Below are positions 6,437 through 14,563 of a DNA stretch of 25,401 nucleotides, in pieces. The DNA lies in NCBI GenBank assembly GCA_002450255.1, contig DJYW01000152.1:10055-35455 (forward strand). Reading direction: 5' to 3'. The DNA is from Gammaproteobacteria bacterium UBA6968 (lineage in GTDB: Bacteria > Pseudomonadota > Gammaproteobacteria > Pseudomonadales > Azotimanducaceae). The position numbers and the translations under genes were made by a program. Within the stretch, counting starts at the first letter, position 1. Each line of letters starts with the position of its first letter. Under the pieces are notes generated by a model, which did no database searches, was not told the DNA's origin, and saw only the letters and a program-made list of their open reading frames with translations.

Positions 6437-9400
6437 ATGCATACCGCTATACGTTGGTTTGTTCACAACCCCGTCGCCGCCAACTTGTTAATGGCCATGC
6501 TGGTTATCGGCGGCTTGGCAGGCGCGGCGATTACAAACCAGGAAGAATTTCCTAACCTTGAAGTCAAAATCATTAACATATCGGTCCCCTACTTAGGGGC
6601 AGCGCCGATTGAGGTTGAGAAAGCGGTTTGCGTCCGTATTGAAGAAGCCATCGAAGGTATAGAGGGCATCGAAAGGATTAACGCCAATGCTACCGAAGGT
6701 CTGTGCTCAGTGATTGCTGAACTGTACCAAGATGCGGACGAAATCACGGCGCTAAACGAAGTGAAAAGCCGCGTTGACGGCATCAACAGCTTTCCGGTTG
6801 AAACCGAAAAACCAATCGTTTCTAAAGTCGCGTTAAGCCGAAGGGTGGTGCAAGTAGCTATATTTGGCAACAGCACCGAAACTACACTAAAGGAACTCGC
6901 CAGAGATTTACGCGACGAGATCGCGCGGGAGGACGGCATTTCGCAGGTGCGCGTTGAATACGTGCGCCCCTATGAAATCTCTATCGAGGTTTCCGAGACC
7001 GACCTGCGCCGCTATGGCATCAGCCTTGAGCAGGTTTCACGCGCCATTCGGACCGGTTCGTTAGACATGCCCGGGGGGACCATCAAAACCCGCGACGGTG
7101 AAATCCTGATTCGCACCACCGGCCAAGCTTATTCCGGCAGCGAGTTTGCAGACGTGATTGTGCTCACTCGCAACGATGGCACCCGCGTCACCCTGAACGA
7201 AATCGCCACCATTCGCGACACATTTGAAGAAGGCGATTTGCGCGCTGAGTTTAACGGCATGCCGGCCGCCATGGTTAACGTTTCGCAGGTGGGTAGCGAA
7301 GATCTCATCCAAATCGCCGCAGACGTGCGACGCGTCGTCGCAGACTTTTCCACTGATTTACCGAGCGGTATTCAAACTAGCATTTGGATTGATACGTCCA
7401 GCGAACTGTCCGAGCGCATGAACGTACTGAGCAGTAATGCGCTCGGTGGCTTGATTCTGGTGCTGGTCATACTCGCGCTTTTTTTGCACTTTCGGCTGGC
7501 GATGTGGGTGGCCGTCGGTATTCCGGTGGCGCTATTGGGCACCTTTGCCATTCTCCCGATGACCGACATCAATATTTCTACGCTGACCGTGATGGCTTTT
7601 ATTCTGGTGCTCGGCATCGTCGTTGACGACGCTATTGTGGTTGGCGAGCGCGTTTACGGCCATGAGCAAATGGGCAAAGGCGCCATTGAAGCTGCCGTAG
7701 ATGGGACCTGGGAGGTGTCGGTGCCGGTTATTTTTGGTGTGTTAACTACCATCGCCGCATTCCTGCCACTCATTTTAGTAGAAGGTCGTATGGCAAGCTT
7801 TTTCGCGCCGATTGGATGGGTGGTTATCTTTGCCTTAGTTTGCAGCATTATCGAAAGCCAACTGATCCTGCCTTCGCACCTGGCGCGTCGCAAACGTGCC
7901 GTCGCGACGCGCGGCCTGCCAGTCGTGTGGAATCGGTTTCAAGGCGGCATAGCCAGCGGTTTGGAGCGCTTTGTCGAACACCGCTATCGACCAATGATTC
8001 GCAAGGTTTTGGCGTGGCGTTACGTTACTGCAGCTGTGTGCCTTGGGGTATTGATCATCGCTTTGTCTCTGATCGCTAGCGGCCGCGTGGTCTTCGGATT
8101 TTTCCCTGCTATAGAAGGCAATCGCATTTACGCCGGTTTAGAGATGCCCGAAGGCATTGCGGCGGACACTACCTTGGCGGCAGCGCGCCGAATTGAGAGC
8201 GCCGCAAATAAGCTCAACCAAGCCCTCACTGCCGAATACAACTTAGCGCAACCCCTAGTAAGCAACGTGCTATCCAGCGTCGGCCAAAACGTCGACCGTA
8301 ATGGTCCCGGTCGGCCCGAGGGTGCAGGCCGCAGTAATATTGCCGAAGTAGTGATCGACCTGGTTCCCTTAGCCAAACGCGGCCAAGTGAGTGCCAAACT
8401 AATTGCAAATCGCTGGCGCGAAATTGTTGGCCCCATTCCCGATGCGGTAAAACTGACGTTTGACGCAGACACGTATTCTGCCGGCGCGCCGATTGAGTAT
8501 TGGCTGCGCGGCGAAAACGTTGACACCTTGCGCACCGCCGCCGAAACGCTGAAAGCACAGCTATCCAGATATACCGGCGTATTCGACGTAGCCGACTCTT
8601 TTCGATCCGGCAAACAGGAGATTCAGCTGGATCTACTGCCCGAAGCTCGCAACCTCGGTTTAACGCTGAATGACCTAGCAAGCCAAGTGCGCAGCGCGTT
8701 CTATGGTGCCGAAGCGCAGCGCGTGCAACGTGGCGAAGACGATGTGCGCGTGATGGTGCGTTTCCCCGAGGCTGAAAGAAAATCCATTGGCAACTTGGAA
8801 GACATGTACATTCGCACGCCCAATGGCGAACAAGTGCCTTTTTACAGCGTCGCCGAGTTCGCAATTCGTCGAGGCTATTCGCAAATCACCCGCATGGACG
8901 GCCAACGCTTAGTATCAGTGGTTGGCAACGTGGATCGCTCGGTGGTTGCGCCCGAAGAAGTGAGCGCCAGTATTCGCCAGGAACTTATTCCCGAATTCCA
9001 ACGCCAATTCCCCGAAATTGACATTGAGATCGGTGGCGAACAAGAGGAGCGCGCTAACGCTTTGGGCGGCCTGGCATTGGGTTCGGCATTCTCGCTCATC
9101 CTAATCTATGGCTTGCTCGCAATTCCGCTAAAGAGTTACCTGCAACCCTTCGTCATCATGAGCGTTATCCCGTTTGGGGCCGTCGGCGCCATCGTCGGCC
9201 ATTTTGCGCTTAACCAAGAGCTCATGTTTTTCTCGGCACTGGGAATCGTGGCGCTTTCCGGTGTTGTAATTAACGCCTCGCTGGTGTTGGTCGATTATGC
9301 AAATCGTCAGCGACTCAGCGGAGCGGACTTATTTACCGCAATTGAAGCCGCGACAGCAGTTCGATTTCGCCCCATTATTTTGACATCCGTGACAACCTTC

Positions 9401-9628
9401 GTTGGACTTATTCCACTAATGTCCACCAGCACGCCGGCGACCGCGCCATTTCTGCCGATGGCGATTTCCCTGGCGTGGGGCGTACTTTTTGCAACCGTAA
9501 TCACCCTGCTGCTGGTGCCTTGTCTTTACGTCATTGTTGAAGATGTCATCGAGGCTAGTACGGGTATCAAGCAGAAATTAAGCGCCAAAACCGACGCCGC
9601 GAAGCCACTAGAAATTAGACAAAATTAA
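6437..9628 (+). CDS. RND-family efflux pump, inner-membrane permease (AcrB-like fold)
   Basis: This is a proton-driven resistance-nodulation-division pump of 1063 residues, the normal length. The N-terminal membrane helix (RWFVHNPVAANLLMAMLVIG) is followed by the porter domain. Helices around 335-480 contain the proton-relay pair D397-D398 in LGIVVDDAIVV, equivalent to AcrB D407-D408. A second periplasmic half and a second helix bundle (from about 875) follow. In the helix equivalent to AcrB TM10 the lysine of AcrB (K940) is replaced by N946, within GVVINASLVLVD; in related pumps I recall the form VVND here, so A947 is unusual. AAGGGG is 5 nt before the ATG. No TolC-type channel gene is in the window, so a channel encoded elsewhere must be shared. 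The substrate cannot be read from sequence; metal specificity is not indicated. Confidence 0.95.
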   Translation: MHTAIRWFVHNPVAANLLMAMLVIGGLAGAAITNQEEFPNLEVKIINISVPYLGAAPIEVEKAVCVRIEEAIEGIEGIERINANATEGLCSVIAELYQDADEITALNEVKSRVDGINSFPVETEKPIVSKVALSRRVVQVAIFGNSTETTLKELARDLRDEIAREDGISQVRVEYVRPYEISIEVSETDLRRYGISLEQVSRAIRTGSLDMPGGTIKTRDGEILIRTTGQAYSGSEFADVIVLTRNDGTRVTLNEIATIRDTFEEGDLRAEFNGMPAAMVNVSQVGSEDLIQIAADVRRVVADFSTDLPSGIQTSIWIDTSSELSERMNVLSSNALGGLILVLVILALFLHFRLAMWVAVGIPVALLGTFAILPMTDINISTLTVMAFILVLGIVVDDAIVVGERVYGHEQMGKGAIEAAVDGTWEVSVPVIFGVLTTIAAFLPLILVEGRMASFFAPIGWVVIFALVCSIIESQLILPSHLARRKRAVATRGLPVVWNRFQGGIASGLERFVEHRYRPMIRKVLAWRYVTAAVCLGVLIIALSLIASGRVVFGFFPAIEGNRIYAGLEMPEGIAADTTLAAARRIESAANKLNQALTAEYNLAQPLVSNVLSSVGQNVDRNGPGRPEGAGRSNIAEVVIDLVPLAKRGQVSAKLIANRWREIVGPIPDAVKLTFDADTYSAGAPIEYWLRGENVDTLRTAAETLKAQLSRYTGVFDVADSFRSGKQEIQLDLLPEARNLGLTLNDLASQVRSAFYGAEAQRVQRGEDDVRVMVRFPEAERKSIGNLEDMYIRTPNGEQVPFYSVAEFAIRRGYSQITRMDGQRLVSVVGNVDRSVVAPEEVSASIRQELIPEFQRQFPEIDIEIGGEQEERANALGGLALGSAFSLILIYGLLAIPLKSYLQPFVIMSVIPFGAVGAIVGHFALNQELMFFSALGIVALSGVVINASLVLVDYANRQRLSGADLFTAIEAATAVRFRPIILTSVTTFVGLIPLMSTSTPATAPFLPMAISLAWGVLFATVITLLLVPCLYVIVEDVIEASTGIKQKLSAKTDAAKPLEIRQN

Positions 9629-9737
9629 GACAATATGCTGATAAATACTGCAAAAGCCGTACATTGGAGGATGGGCATAGTTCGCTATTTGGGTTAGACT
9701 CGAACATCGCAATTCTTTAAACACAGGGGAACGGATC

Positions 9738-11042
9738 ATGACTGACGCGGTATTGGAGAACCCAGATCTTTTCGATCTGACAATGTCCGAACAAGCCCAG
9801 CCGCTCCTTGATGCTGTTAAAAAGCATATCAAGGAAAATGTTGAGCCAATCTTGGATGAGTACCACCAACTGGGTGAAGCTCGTACGGAACGTTGGGGAT
9901 ACGGAGACGGCCAGCTTGAGCTTTTAGAAGGCGCCAAGCAAAAAGCCAAAGATTCCGGTTTATGGAACTTCTTCTTGCCTGACGCCGACACCGGCGAAGG
10001 CTTGAGCAACTTAGACTATGCATTCATTGCTAACGAGCTAGGTAAGTGCCCATTAGCCTCAGAGACACTAAACTGCAGCGCACCTGACACTGGCAACATG
10101 GAAGTACTAGAACGAGTTGGTACGCCTGAGCAGAAAGAAAAATGGTTAAAGCCTTTGCTGAACGGTGAAATTCGTTCTGCATTCGCGATGACTGAGCCTG
10201 CACTGCCCTCTTCGGATGCTCGAAACATCAGCACGCAAGCAGTGCTCGACGGTGACGAGTGGGTTATCAATGGCGAGAAGTACTACATTTCTGGCGCCGG
10301 AGACCCACGCTGCAAGATCATGATCACCATGGTCAAGACCAGCCCAGATGCGCCATCGCACAAGCAGCAGTCGCAAATTCTGGTACCGATCGATGCTAAA
10401 GGTGTAAACATCCTTGAAGGCATGGAGGTGTTCGGACACGACGACGCACCGCATGGCCACATGCATATTCACTTCGATAACGTTCGAGTACCGAAAGAGA
10501 ACATGCTTTTGGGCGAAGGCCGCGGCTTTGAAATTTCTCAGGTTCGCCTGGGCCCAGGTCGTATCCACCACTGCATGCGCTCAATCGGCGTCGCCGAACG
10601 CGCTCTTGAACTGATGATTCGTCGTACCACCACACGCCATGCGTTTGGTAAGCCAATCATTCAGTTGGGCAAGAACTTGGAAGTGGTCTCACGCGCACGC
10701 ATTGAAATCGACGCTTGCCGCCTAATGGTTCTCCAAGCTGCAAAAGCAATGGATACTTTAGGCAACAAAGAAGCACGCGTATACGTTAGTGCGATTAAGG
10801 CGATGGTGCCCGAGAAGGTTTGCAACATCGTTGATGCAGCCATCCAGATGCACGGCGCAACGGGTGTTTCTCAGTGGACCCCACTAGCACGCATGTACAC
10901 CAGCCAGCGCACACTGCGACTTGCTGATGGACCGGATGAGGTGCATCACATGGTTGTCGGCCGTAACGAAGTCCGCAAGTATGAAGGACAGGAATACACG
11001 GCAATCGATGACAAGCTGATTATGAAAGAGCTGAAAGGCTAA
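9738..11042 (+). CDS. Acyl-CoA dehydrogenase, ACAD10/11-like
   Basis: This FAD enzyme would oxidise an acyl-CoA to the 2-enoyl-CoA and pass electrons to ETF. The 434-residue product has an N-terminal helical domain, a central beta domain with FAMTEP (about 152-157) and the flavin-contacting region INGEKYYISGAGD, and a C-terminal helical domain with RTTTRHAFGKPI and MHGATGVSQ. Near the end, LRLADGPDEVHHM stands where medium-chain enzymes have the catalytic Glu (YEGT). D397 is the expected base, as in ACAD10/11-type enzymes. AGGGGA is 7 nt before the ATG. It lies 109 bp after the RND gene with no terminator seen between them, so read-through is possible. A strong terminator follows. The chain or ring specificity of the substrate is unknown. 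Confidence 0.93.
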   Translation: MTDAVLENPDLFDLTMSEQAQPLLDAVKKHIKENVEPILDEYHQLGEARTERWGYGDGQLELLEGAKQKAKDSGLWNFFLPDADTGEGLSNLDYAFIANELGKCPLASETLNCSAPDTGNMEVLERVGTPEQKEKWLKPLLNGEIRSAFAMTEPALPSSDARNISTQAVLDGDEWVINGEKYYISGAGDPRCKIMITMVKTSPDAPSHKQQSQILVPIDAKGVNILEGMEVFGHDDAPHGHMHIHFDNVRVPKENMLLGEGRGFEISQVRLGPGRIHHCMRSIGVAERALELMIRRTTTRHAFGKPIIQLGKNLEVVSRARIEIDACRLMVLQAAKAMDTLGNKEARVYVSAIKAMVPEKVCNIVDAAIQMHGATGVSQWTPLARMYTSQRTLRLADGPDEVHHMVVGRNEVRKYEGQEYTAIDDKLIMKELKG

Positions 11043-11062
11043 TTCGCAACGCTTGTTTTAAG

Positions 11063-11089
11063 AAAAAGCCCGCGTCAGCGGGCTTTTTT
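11063..11089 (+). terminator. Intrinsic terminator after the acyl-CoA dehydrogenase gene
   Basis: A perfect stem AGCCCGC / GCGGGCT (11067-11073 and 11078-11084) closes a GTCA loop. It is preceded by a run of A and followed by a run of T (11084-11089), so the stem can lengthen by A-U pairs. The gene's stop is about 20 bp upstream. The opposite strand also has a T-run after the stem, so it could work in both directions. Confidence 0.93.
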
Positions 11090-11253
11090 GTGCCTGCTTA
11101 AAATTGCTGTGGGCGTTTTTCTGGCCGGTAAGCCGCGCTCAAGTTTGCGCAGTACGTCTGGGTTCGCAAGCTGTTCTAGAGTCCTCAACCCTTCGCTGAC
11201 AAGCAATCGCACCTGTACCTTTGAGCGCTATGCATCACAGCAGCCAAAATCCC

Positions 11254-12285
11254 TCAGCGAATCTCTATGGCTTCACTATCTGCGGGCAACCGCACGCGCA
11301 TCCCGTCATAAGAAATTACCGCATCGCTTGGCAGTCCGCGCCGAAATATCTGTTCCGTGACCCCGTTTAACGGGGGCGGAACCAGGTGATACAAAATCAT
11401 CTGGCCCAGTTCAATACGGTCGTCCAACTCACCCAGACTCTCCGTTGAAGCATGATAGTCCAGCACGTCTAACAAGACCTGTGCACGGTTTGCCATGCCC
11501 ATCGCATCTGCAGCACCCGCAATACCTTCGACCAGGTCTTGTGACAGCGCATCGGTAAACAACACATCCACGCCGTCCGCAGCGGCGGCGAGTTCGTCCG
11601 TCACAATGGTATCGCCCGTGATAACGATGGATCGGCCCTTATATTCAAAGCGGTAACCATACGCCGGTTCGATGGGCGAATGGTCCACGGGAAACGCGGT
11701 AATCGCGAGGCCGTCGTAATCAAAAAACAGGCCTAACGGAATAGGTTGTGGGCGCAGAATGCCCAGCTCCGGCGGCAGCAGATCGCTACCGTGATGGGCA
11801 ACGCGGTAAGCGTGATCCTGGCTGTACATGATATTGGCTCCGGACACCACCCGATCGACACCTGGTGGCCCAATGACAAGCAGCGGCTGCGGTCGGCCCG
11901 CGACCCACGAATTCAGGTTAACGCCCCACAGGTCCGCGATATGATCAGAGTGGAAATGAGTCAGCAAAACGCCTTTCAAATGCTGTAACGGAACACGATT
12001 TAAAGCTAGCACCGAAGCGGAGCCTGATCCCGCATCGACAACAAACATCTGTTCTCCCGCACGCACCATAATGCAAGCCTGAGCGCGCGTTGCGCTCGGC
12101 AAGGGCGACGAGCTGCCACATACCATGGCCTCTAAACCATCAAACGTTTCGATGTCGACGCTTGCCATTTGCGCGGCACCTTGACTGAATAGAAAGTCTT
12201 GGCCGGCATGAGTGTAAAACAAGGCAAAGGAAGCCGAGCCTAAAAGTGCGGCCAGGGCCAGTAACCCAATCCCTATCTTTTTCAT
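11254..12285 (-). CDS. Exported metallo-beta-lactamase-fold hydrolase
   Basis: The 343-residue product starts MKKIGIGLLALAALL, a signal peptide or membrane anchor, and then has the MBL fold. The metal motif HFHSDH is at 110-115 inside GVLLTHFHSDHIADL. Downstream are FPVDHSP, VITGDT and a late YH, as in the RNase Z/lactonase-like branch. It probably acts in the periplasm on an ester, phosphodiester or lactone; the substrate is unknown. I start at the ATG at 12285 because GGGGAA lies 5 nt upstream and the signal peptide then sits at the terminus. A frame extending to an ATG at 12333 would bury it. It lies 173 bp after the PI-PLC-like gene on the same strand and ends the run of minus-strand genes. 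Confidence 0.88.
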   Translation of the reverse strand: MKKIGIGLLALAALLGSASFALFYTHAGQDFLFSQGAAQMASVDIETFDGLEAMVCGSSSPLPSATRAQACIMVRAGEQMFVVDAGSGSASVLALNRVPLQHLKGVLLTHFHSDHIADLWGVNLNSWVAGRPQPLLVIGPPGVDRVVSGANIMYSQDHAYRVAHHGSDLLPPELGILRPQPIPLGLFFDYDGLAITAFPVDHSPIEPAYGYRFEYKGRSIVITGDTIVTDELAAAADGVDVLFTDALSQDLVEGIAGAADAMGMANRAQVLLDVLDYHASTESLGELDDRIELGQMILYHLVPPPLNGVTEQIFRRGLPSDAVISYDGMRVRLPADSEAIEIR

Positions 12286-12458
12286 ATGCGTTCCCCAACA
12301 AATATCGATCGACGAAATTAAATTTAAAGCCATCGCACGGAGCGATAAGCGCTCAAGGGTGGTGACAAAACCGCAGCCATAATGGTCTGCAGATCGGTCC
12401 TGACCAATCCTTCGTTACCCCCACTTGTGCTTATCGTCACAGACCCACCCGCTGACGT

Positions 12459-13505
12459 CTATTCGACTGCCAGGCCAGCACATGCTGGCGGTGCAGACAC
12501 GGGATTACAACGCACCGCCGGCTGCAGCGACACCTCATACGAAGTATTAAAGTGAACGGCGGGATAATAGTAATCAGTACTGATGGCTTGCGCACCGCTC
12601 GCAAAAGCGCGTTGCTTGCGCAGCGTGTTATTGCTGCGCGCCTCTAACGTATTCGCATCGGCGCGGGTGCGGACCATAAACCCCTGACTTACTAAACGAC
12701 GAATCCGTGCGAAGTCTTGTACTGGATCATTAATAACCATTACCGCGGCCGCAGCATGGTCTTCATTCACCGTGACAAACATCGGGCGTTGCTGCCAGGT
12801 GGCAGCGTACTGATCCCGCTTGGTGCCGCCCTCATCCAAAATCAGCAAAACCTTACCACGCGCCTGCGCCAGTGTTGGCCAACGTCGCCCAGCTACTTCA
12901 CTTGGTGAGATAATTCGATCGCCCAGGTTCGCTTGCAGAACCTCATCCAGGCGATCCATCACTGCAAGCGTGAACGGCGCGGGTTCCGGTAACAAGGGGA
13001 TTATGCTGTCTTTAAGGTTAAAGCCAATCCAGATCGGCGCGTGTCGCGGGTTTGAGCCGGACCACGCGACAATGGCTTGCAGACAATCGGTTAGCCACTC
13101 GCAATGGCTATTCATGTCGATCACCTGCGCATGCCCAACCCGAAATTGATCGGTCTCAGGATCGAAAAAGACATCGAGTTCCAACTTTCTCAAGCCAAGA
13201 TCGAGCTGCTCAGCGAGGGGCGAATGCCAATACTCCAAGCCACGCGCTGCGGGTTCGTCAATCAGCCGGAGCAACCATGCATAAAAGGGAGACATCGCTA
13301 ATTTATAGCTGTTGTGACTGCCGACAAATTGGATTTCATTGATGCGTAAGTCATCTGCCATCATCTGCGGTGGCAACGGCGCGTCTATGGCGCCAACGTT
13401 TTTCGTTGGCGGCCTCAATTCGAGGTCGACACCCGACGCCGAAACAATCTGAACCCAACAAATGCTAAGGGCGAAACAGAAACAAACGGTTTTTATGTGC
13501 CTCAT
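12459..13505 (-). CDS. Secreted Ca2+-dependent phosphoinositide phospholipase C-like phosphodiesterase
   Basis: The 348-residue product has a signal peptide (about 1-24, ending near SAS-G) and the TIM-barrel PLC-like phosphodiesterase pattern. First catalytic His is H64 in VGSHNSYK; LDLGLRKLELDVF carries E109 and D111 as likely Ca2+ ligands; second His is H125 in VGHAQVIDMNSHC. IWIGFNLKD follows. This matches the bacterial/fungal Ca2+-dependent PI-PLC family. Phosphoinositides are rare in bacteria, so the real substrate may be an environmental inositol or glycerol phospholipid. I use the ATG at 13505 because the signal peptide then begins at residue 1; an upstream ATG at 13547 would overlap ribA by 20 bp. 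The 22-bp gap to ribA supports co-transcription. Confidence 0.88.
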   Translation of the reverse strand: MRHIKTVCFCFALSICWVQIVSASGVDLELRPPTKNVGAIDAPLPPQMMADDLRINEIQFVGSHNSYKLAMSPFYAWLLRLIDEPAARGLEYWHSPLAEQLDLGLRKLELDVFFDPETDQFRVGHAQVIDMNSHCEWLTDCLQAIVAWSGSNPRHAPIWIGFNLKDSIIPLLPEPAPFTLAVMDRLDEVLQANLGDRIISPSEVAGRRWPTLAQARGKVLLILDEGGTKRDQYAATWQQRPMFVTVNEDHAAAAVMVINDPVQDFARIRRLVSQGFMVRTRADANTLEARSNNTLRKQRAFASGAQAISTDYYYPAVHFNTSYEVSLQPAVRCNPVSAPPACAGLAVE

Positions 13506-13527
13506 TGACGCTCTAGGCCGCCGCAGG

Positions 13528-14346
13528 CTAAGTTTGTATGTCTTCATCCGCTAGGCGGTGCCCCCATTCCTGTTTGGCTTGCAAGTAACGTCGGTTCCAG
13601 TCGCTGATCCCGGTGACGTGCTTAATGGTCTCGATTTGGGTCAAACCATGCTCGTTGAGGTCAGTCACTTTCTTCGGGTTGTTGGTCAACAGACGGAACG
13701 GTTGCTCGCCAACAAAGTACTTCAACAAAATTGCGGCATCTGTGAAGTCGCGAGAATCGTCCGGCAATCCGAGAGAGCGATTTGCTTGGTAAGTATCCTC
13801 GCCCGCGTCTTGCAGCAAATAAGTTGCTGCCTTAGCCCACAGCCCGATGCCGCGTCCTTCATGCCCCGCCATGTAAACCAGATAGCCGCCATTAGGCTCC
13901 GTAGAAATTCGCGCTATTGCTGACGCCAACTGCGGGCCACACTCGCAGCGCATGGAGCCAAACACGTCGCCGGTTAAACAATTGGAGTGGACGCGAACCA
14001 GCGGGTTGCTTTGCTGTTGCGGATCACCGATTACCAGCACGCTATTCACAGCTAACGGGGACACCAGATGCGAAAACAAGTGCTGGCCGCCCCGTGCGCG
14101 CAAGTCGCGGGCTAAGCCTTCAACTTGGTTCAGTTCGGTGCTGCGCACTGCCGCGTACCACTGCACCGTAGTCGTCACTCCAGGCAAGCTCATTGGCAGC
14201 GGGATAGGGCCAAGCAAATTGATTGCTAATGGACCCACGTGCTCAGCAAGATCGACGTCTATGCGTTCACCCTCAGCATTGATGCGGATGAGCTTCTTGT
14301 CGGCTATGAGTTTTTCCCGCACGGCGGGATTTAGGTAAGTAAACAT
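13528..14346 (-). CDS. ribA: GTP cyclohydrolase II (riboflavin biosynthesis)
   Basis: RibA opens the GTP ring to give 2,5-diamino-6-ribosylamino-4-pyrimidinone 5'-phosphate, the entry step to riboflavin and, through the same branch, to the deazaflavin F420. The zinc cysteines C123, C134 and C136 lie in RVHSNCLTGDVFGSMRCEC. DSRDF (197-201) matches the catalytic DERDF of E. coli, and LLTNNPKKV is the nucleotide-binding signature. The product is 272 residues, about 70 longer than E. coli RibA, all at the N-terminus. The usual RQEGRGIGL is GHEGRGIGL here (161-169), a variant. No DHBP-synthase (RibB) domain is fused. No clear Shine-Dalgarno precedes the ATG. I found no FMN-riboswitch pattern upstream. 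It sits between a flavin/F420 monooxygenase gene and the PI-PLC gene. Confidence 0.94.
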   Translation of the reverse strand: MFTYLNPAVREKLIADKKLIRINAEGERIDVDLAEHVGPLAINLLGPIPLPMSLPGVTTTVQWYAAVRSTELNQVEGLARDLRARGGQHLFSHLVSPLAVNSVLVIGDPQQQSNPLVRVHSNCLTGDVFGSMRCECGPQLASAIARISTEPNGGYLVYMAGHEGRGIGLWAKAATYLLQDAGEDTYQANRSLGLPDDSRDFTDAAILLKYFVGEQPFRLLTNNPKKVTDLNEHGLTQIETIKHVTGISDWNRRYLQAKQEWGHRLADEDIQT

Positions 14347-14401
14347 AGGTTTCTGACTTTTTTCGTTTAAGAGTTGCGGCTTTTTGCGTTACGTTTCTGC
14401 G

Positions 14402-14515
14402 TTAGCGGTATGTGCGGCTGATACCCGCGGTTTGCAAGACTTCGACCGCTGCCGCTGCCAAGCCACCTGCCGCCATTAGCCCCTTCAACTCAGCTTGATT
14501 TAACCCGCGAAACAT
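14402..14515 (-). CDS. Possible 37-residue peptide between the LLM monooxygenase and ribA
   Basis: A complete short frame fills the 217-bp gap between the two genes. It starts ATG at 14515 and encodes MFRGLNQAELKGLMAAG followed by an Ala-rich helix-like stretch, ending ISRTYR. TAGGAG lies immediately upstream, but only 2 nt before the ATG, which is closer than usual. No family is recognised. It may be a real small protein in the operon, a translated leader of ribA, or chance. Confidence 0.3.
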   Translation of the reverse strand: MFRGLNQAELKGLMAAGGLAAAAVEVLQTAGISRTYR

Positions 14516-14563
14516 CGCTCCTAGGCGTTGATTTTGGGGCGACGACGCGCACTTCGCCAACGT

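Noticed and set aside
12396..12405. GGTCCTGACC near the metallo-hydrolase start as another GntR operator
   Set aside because: The two halves are spaced by 2 rather than 1 base and no repeats flank it, so it does not match the array at 4292-4344.
14347..14563. FMN riboswitch upstream of ribA
   Set aside because: The gap is filled by a short open frame and shows none of the conserved RFN-element segments.
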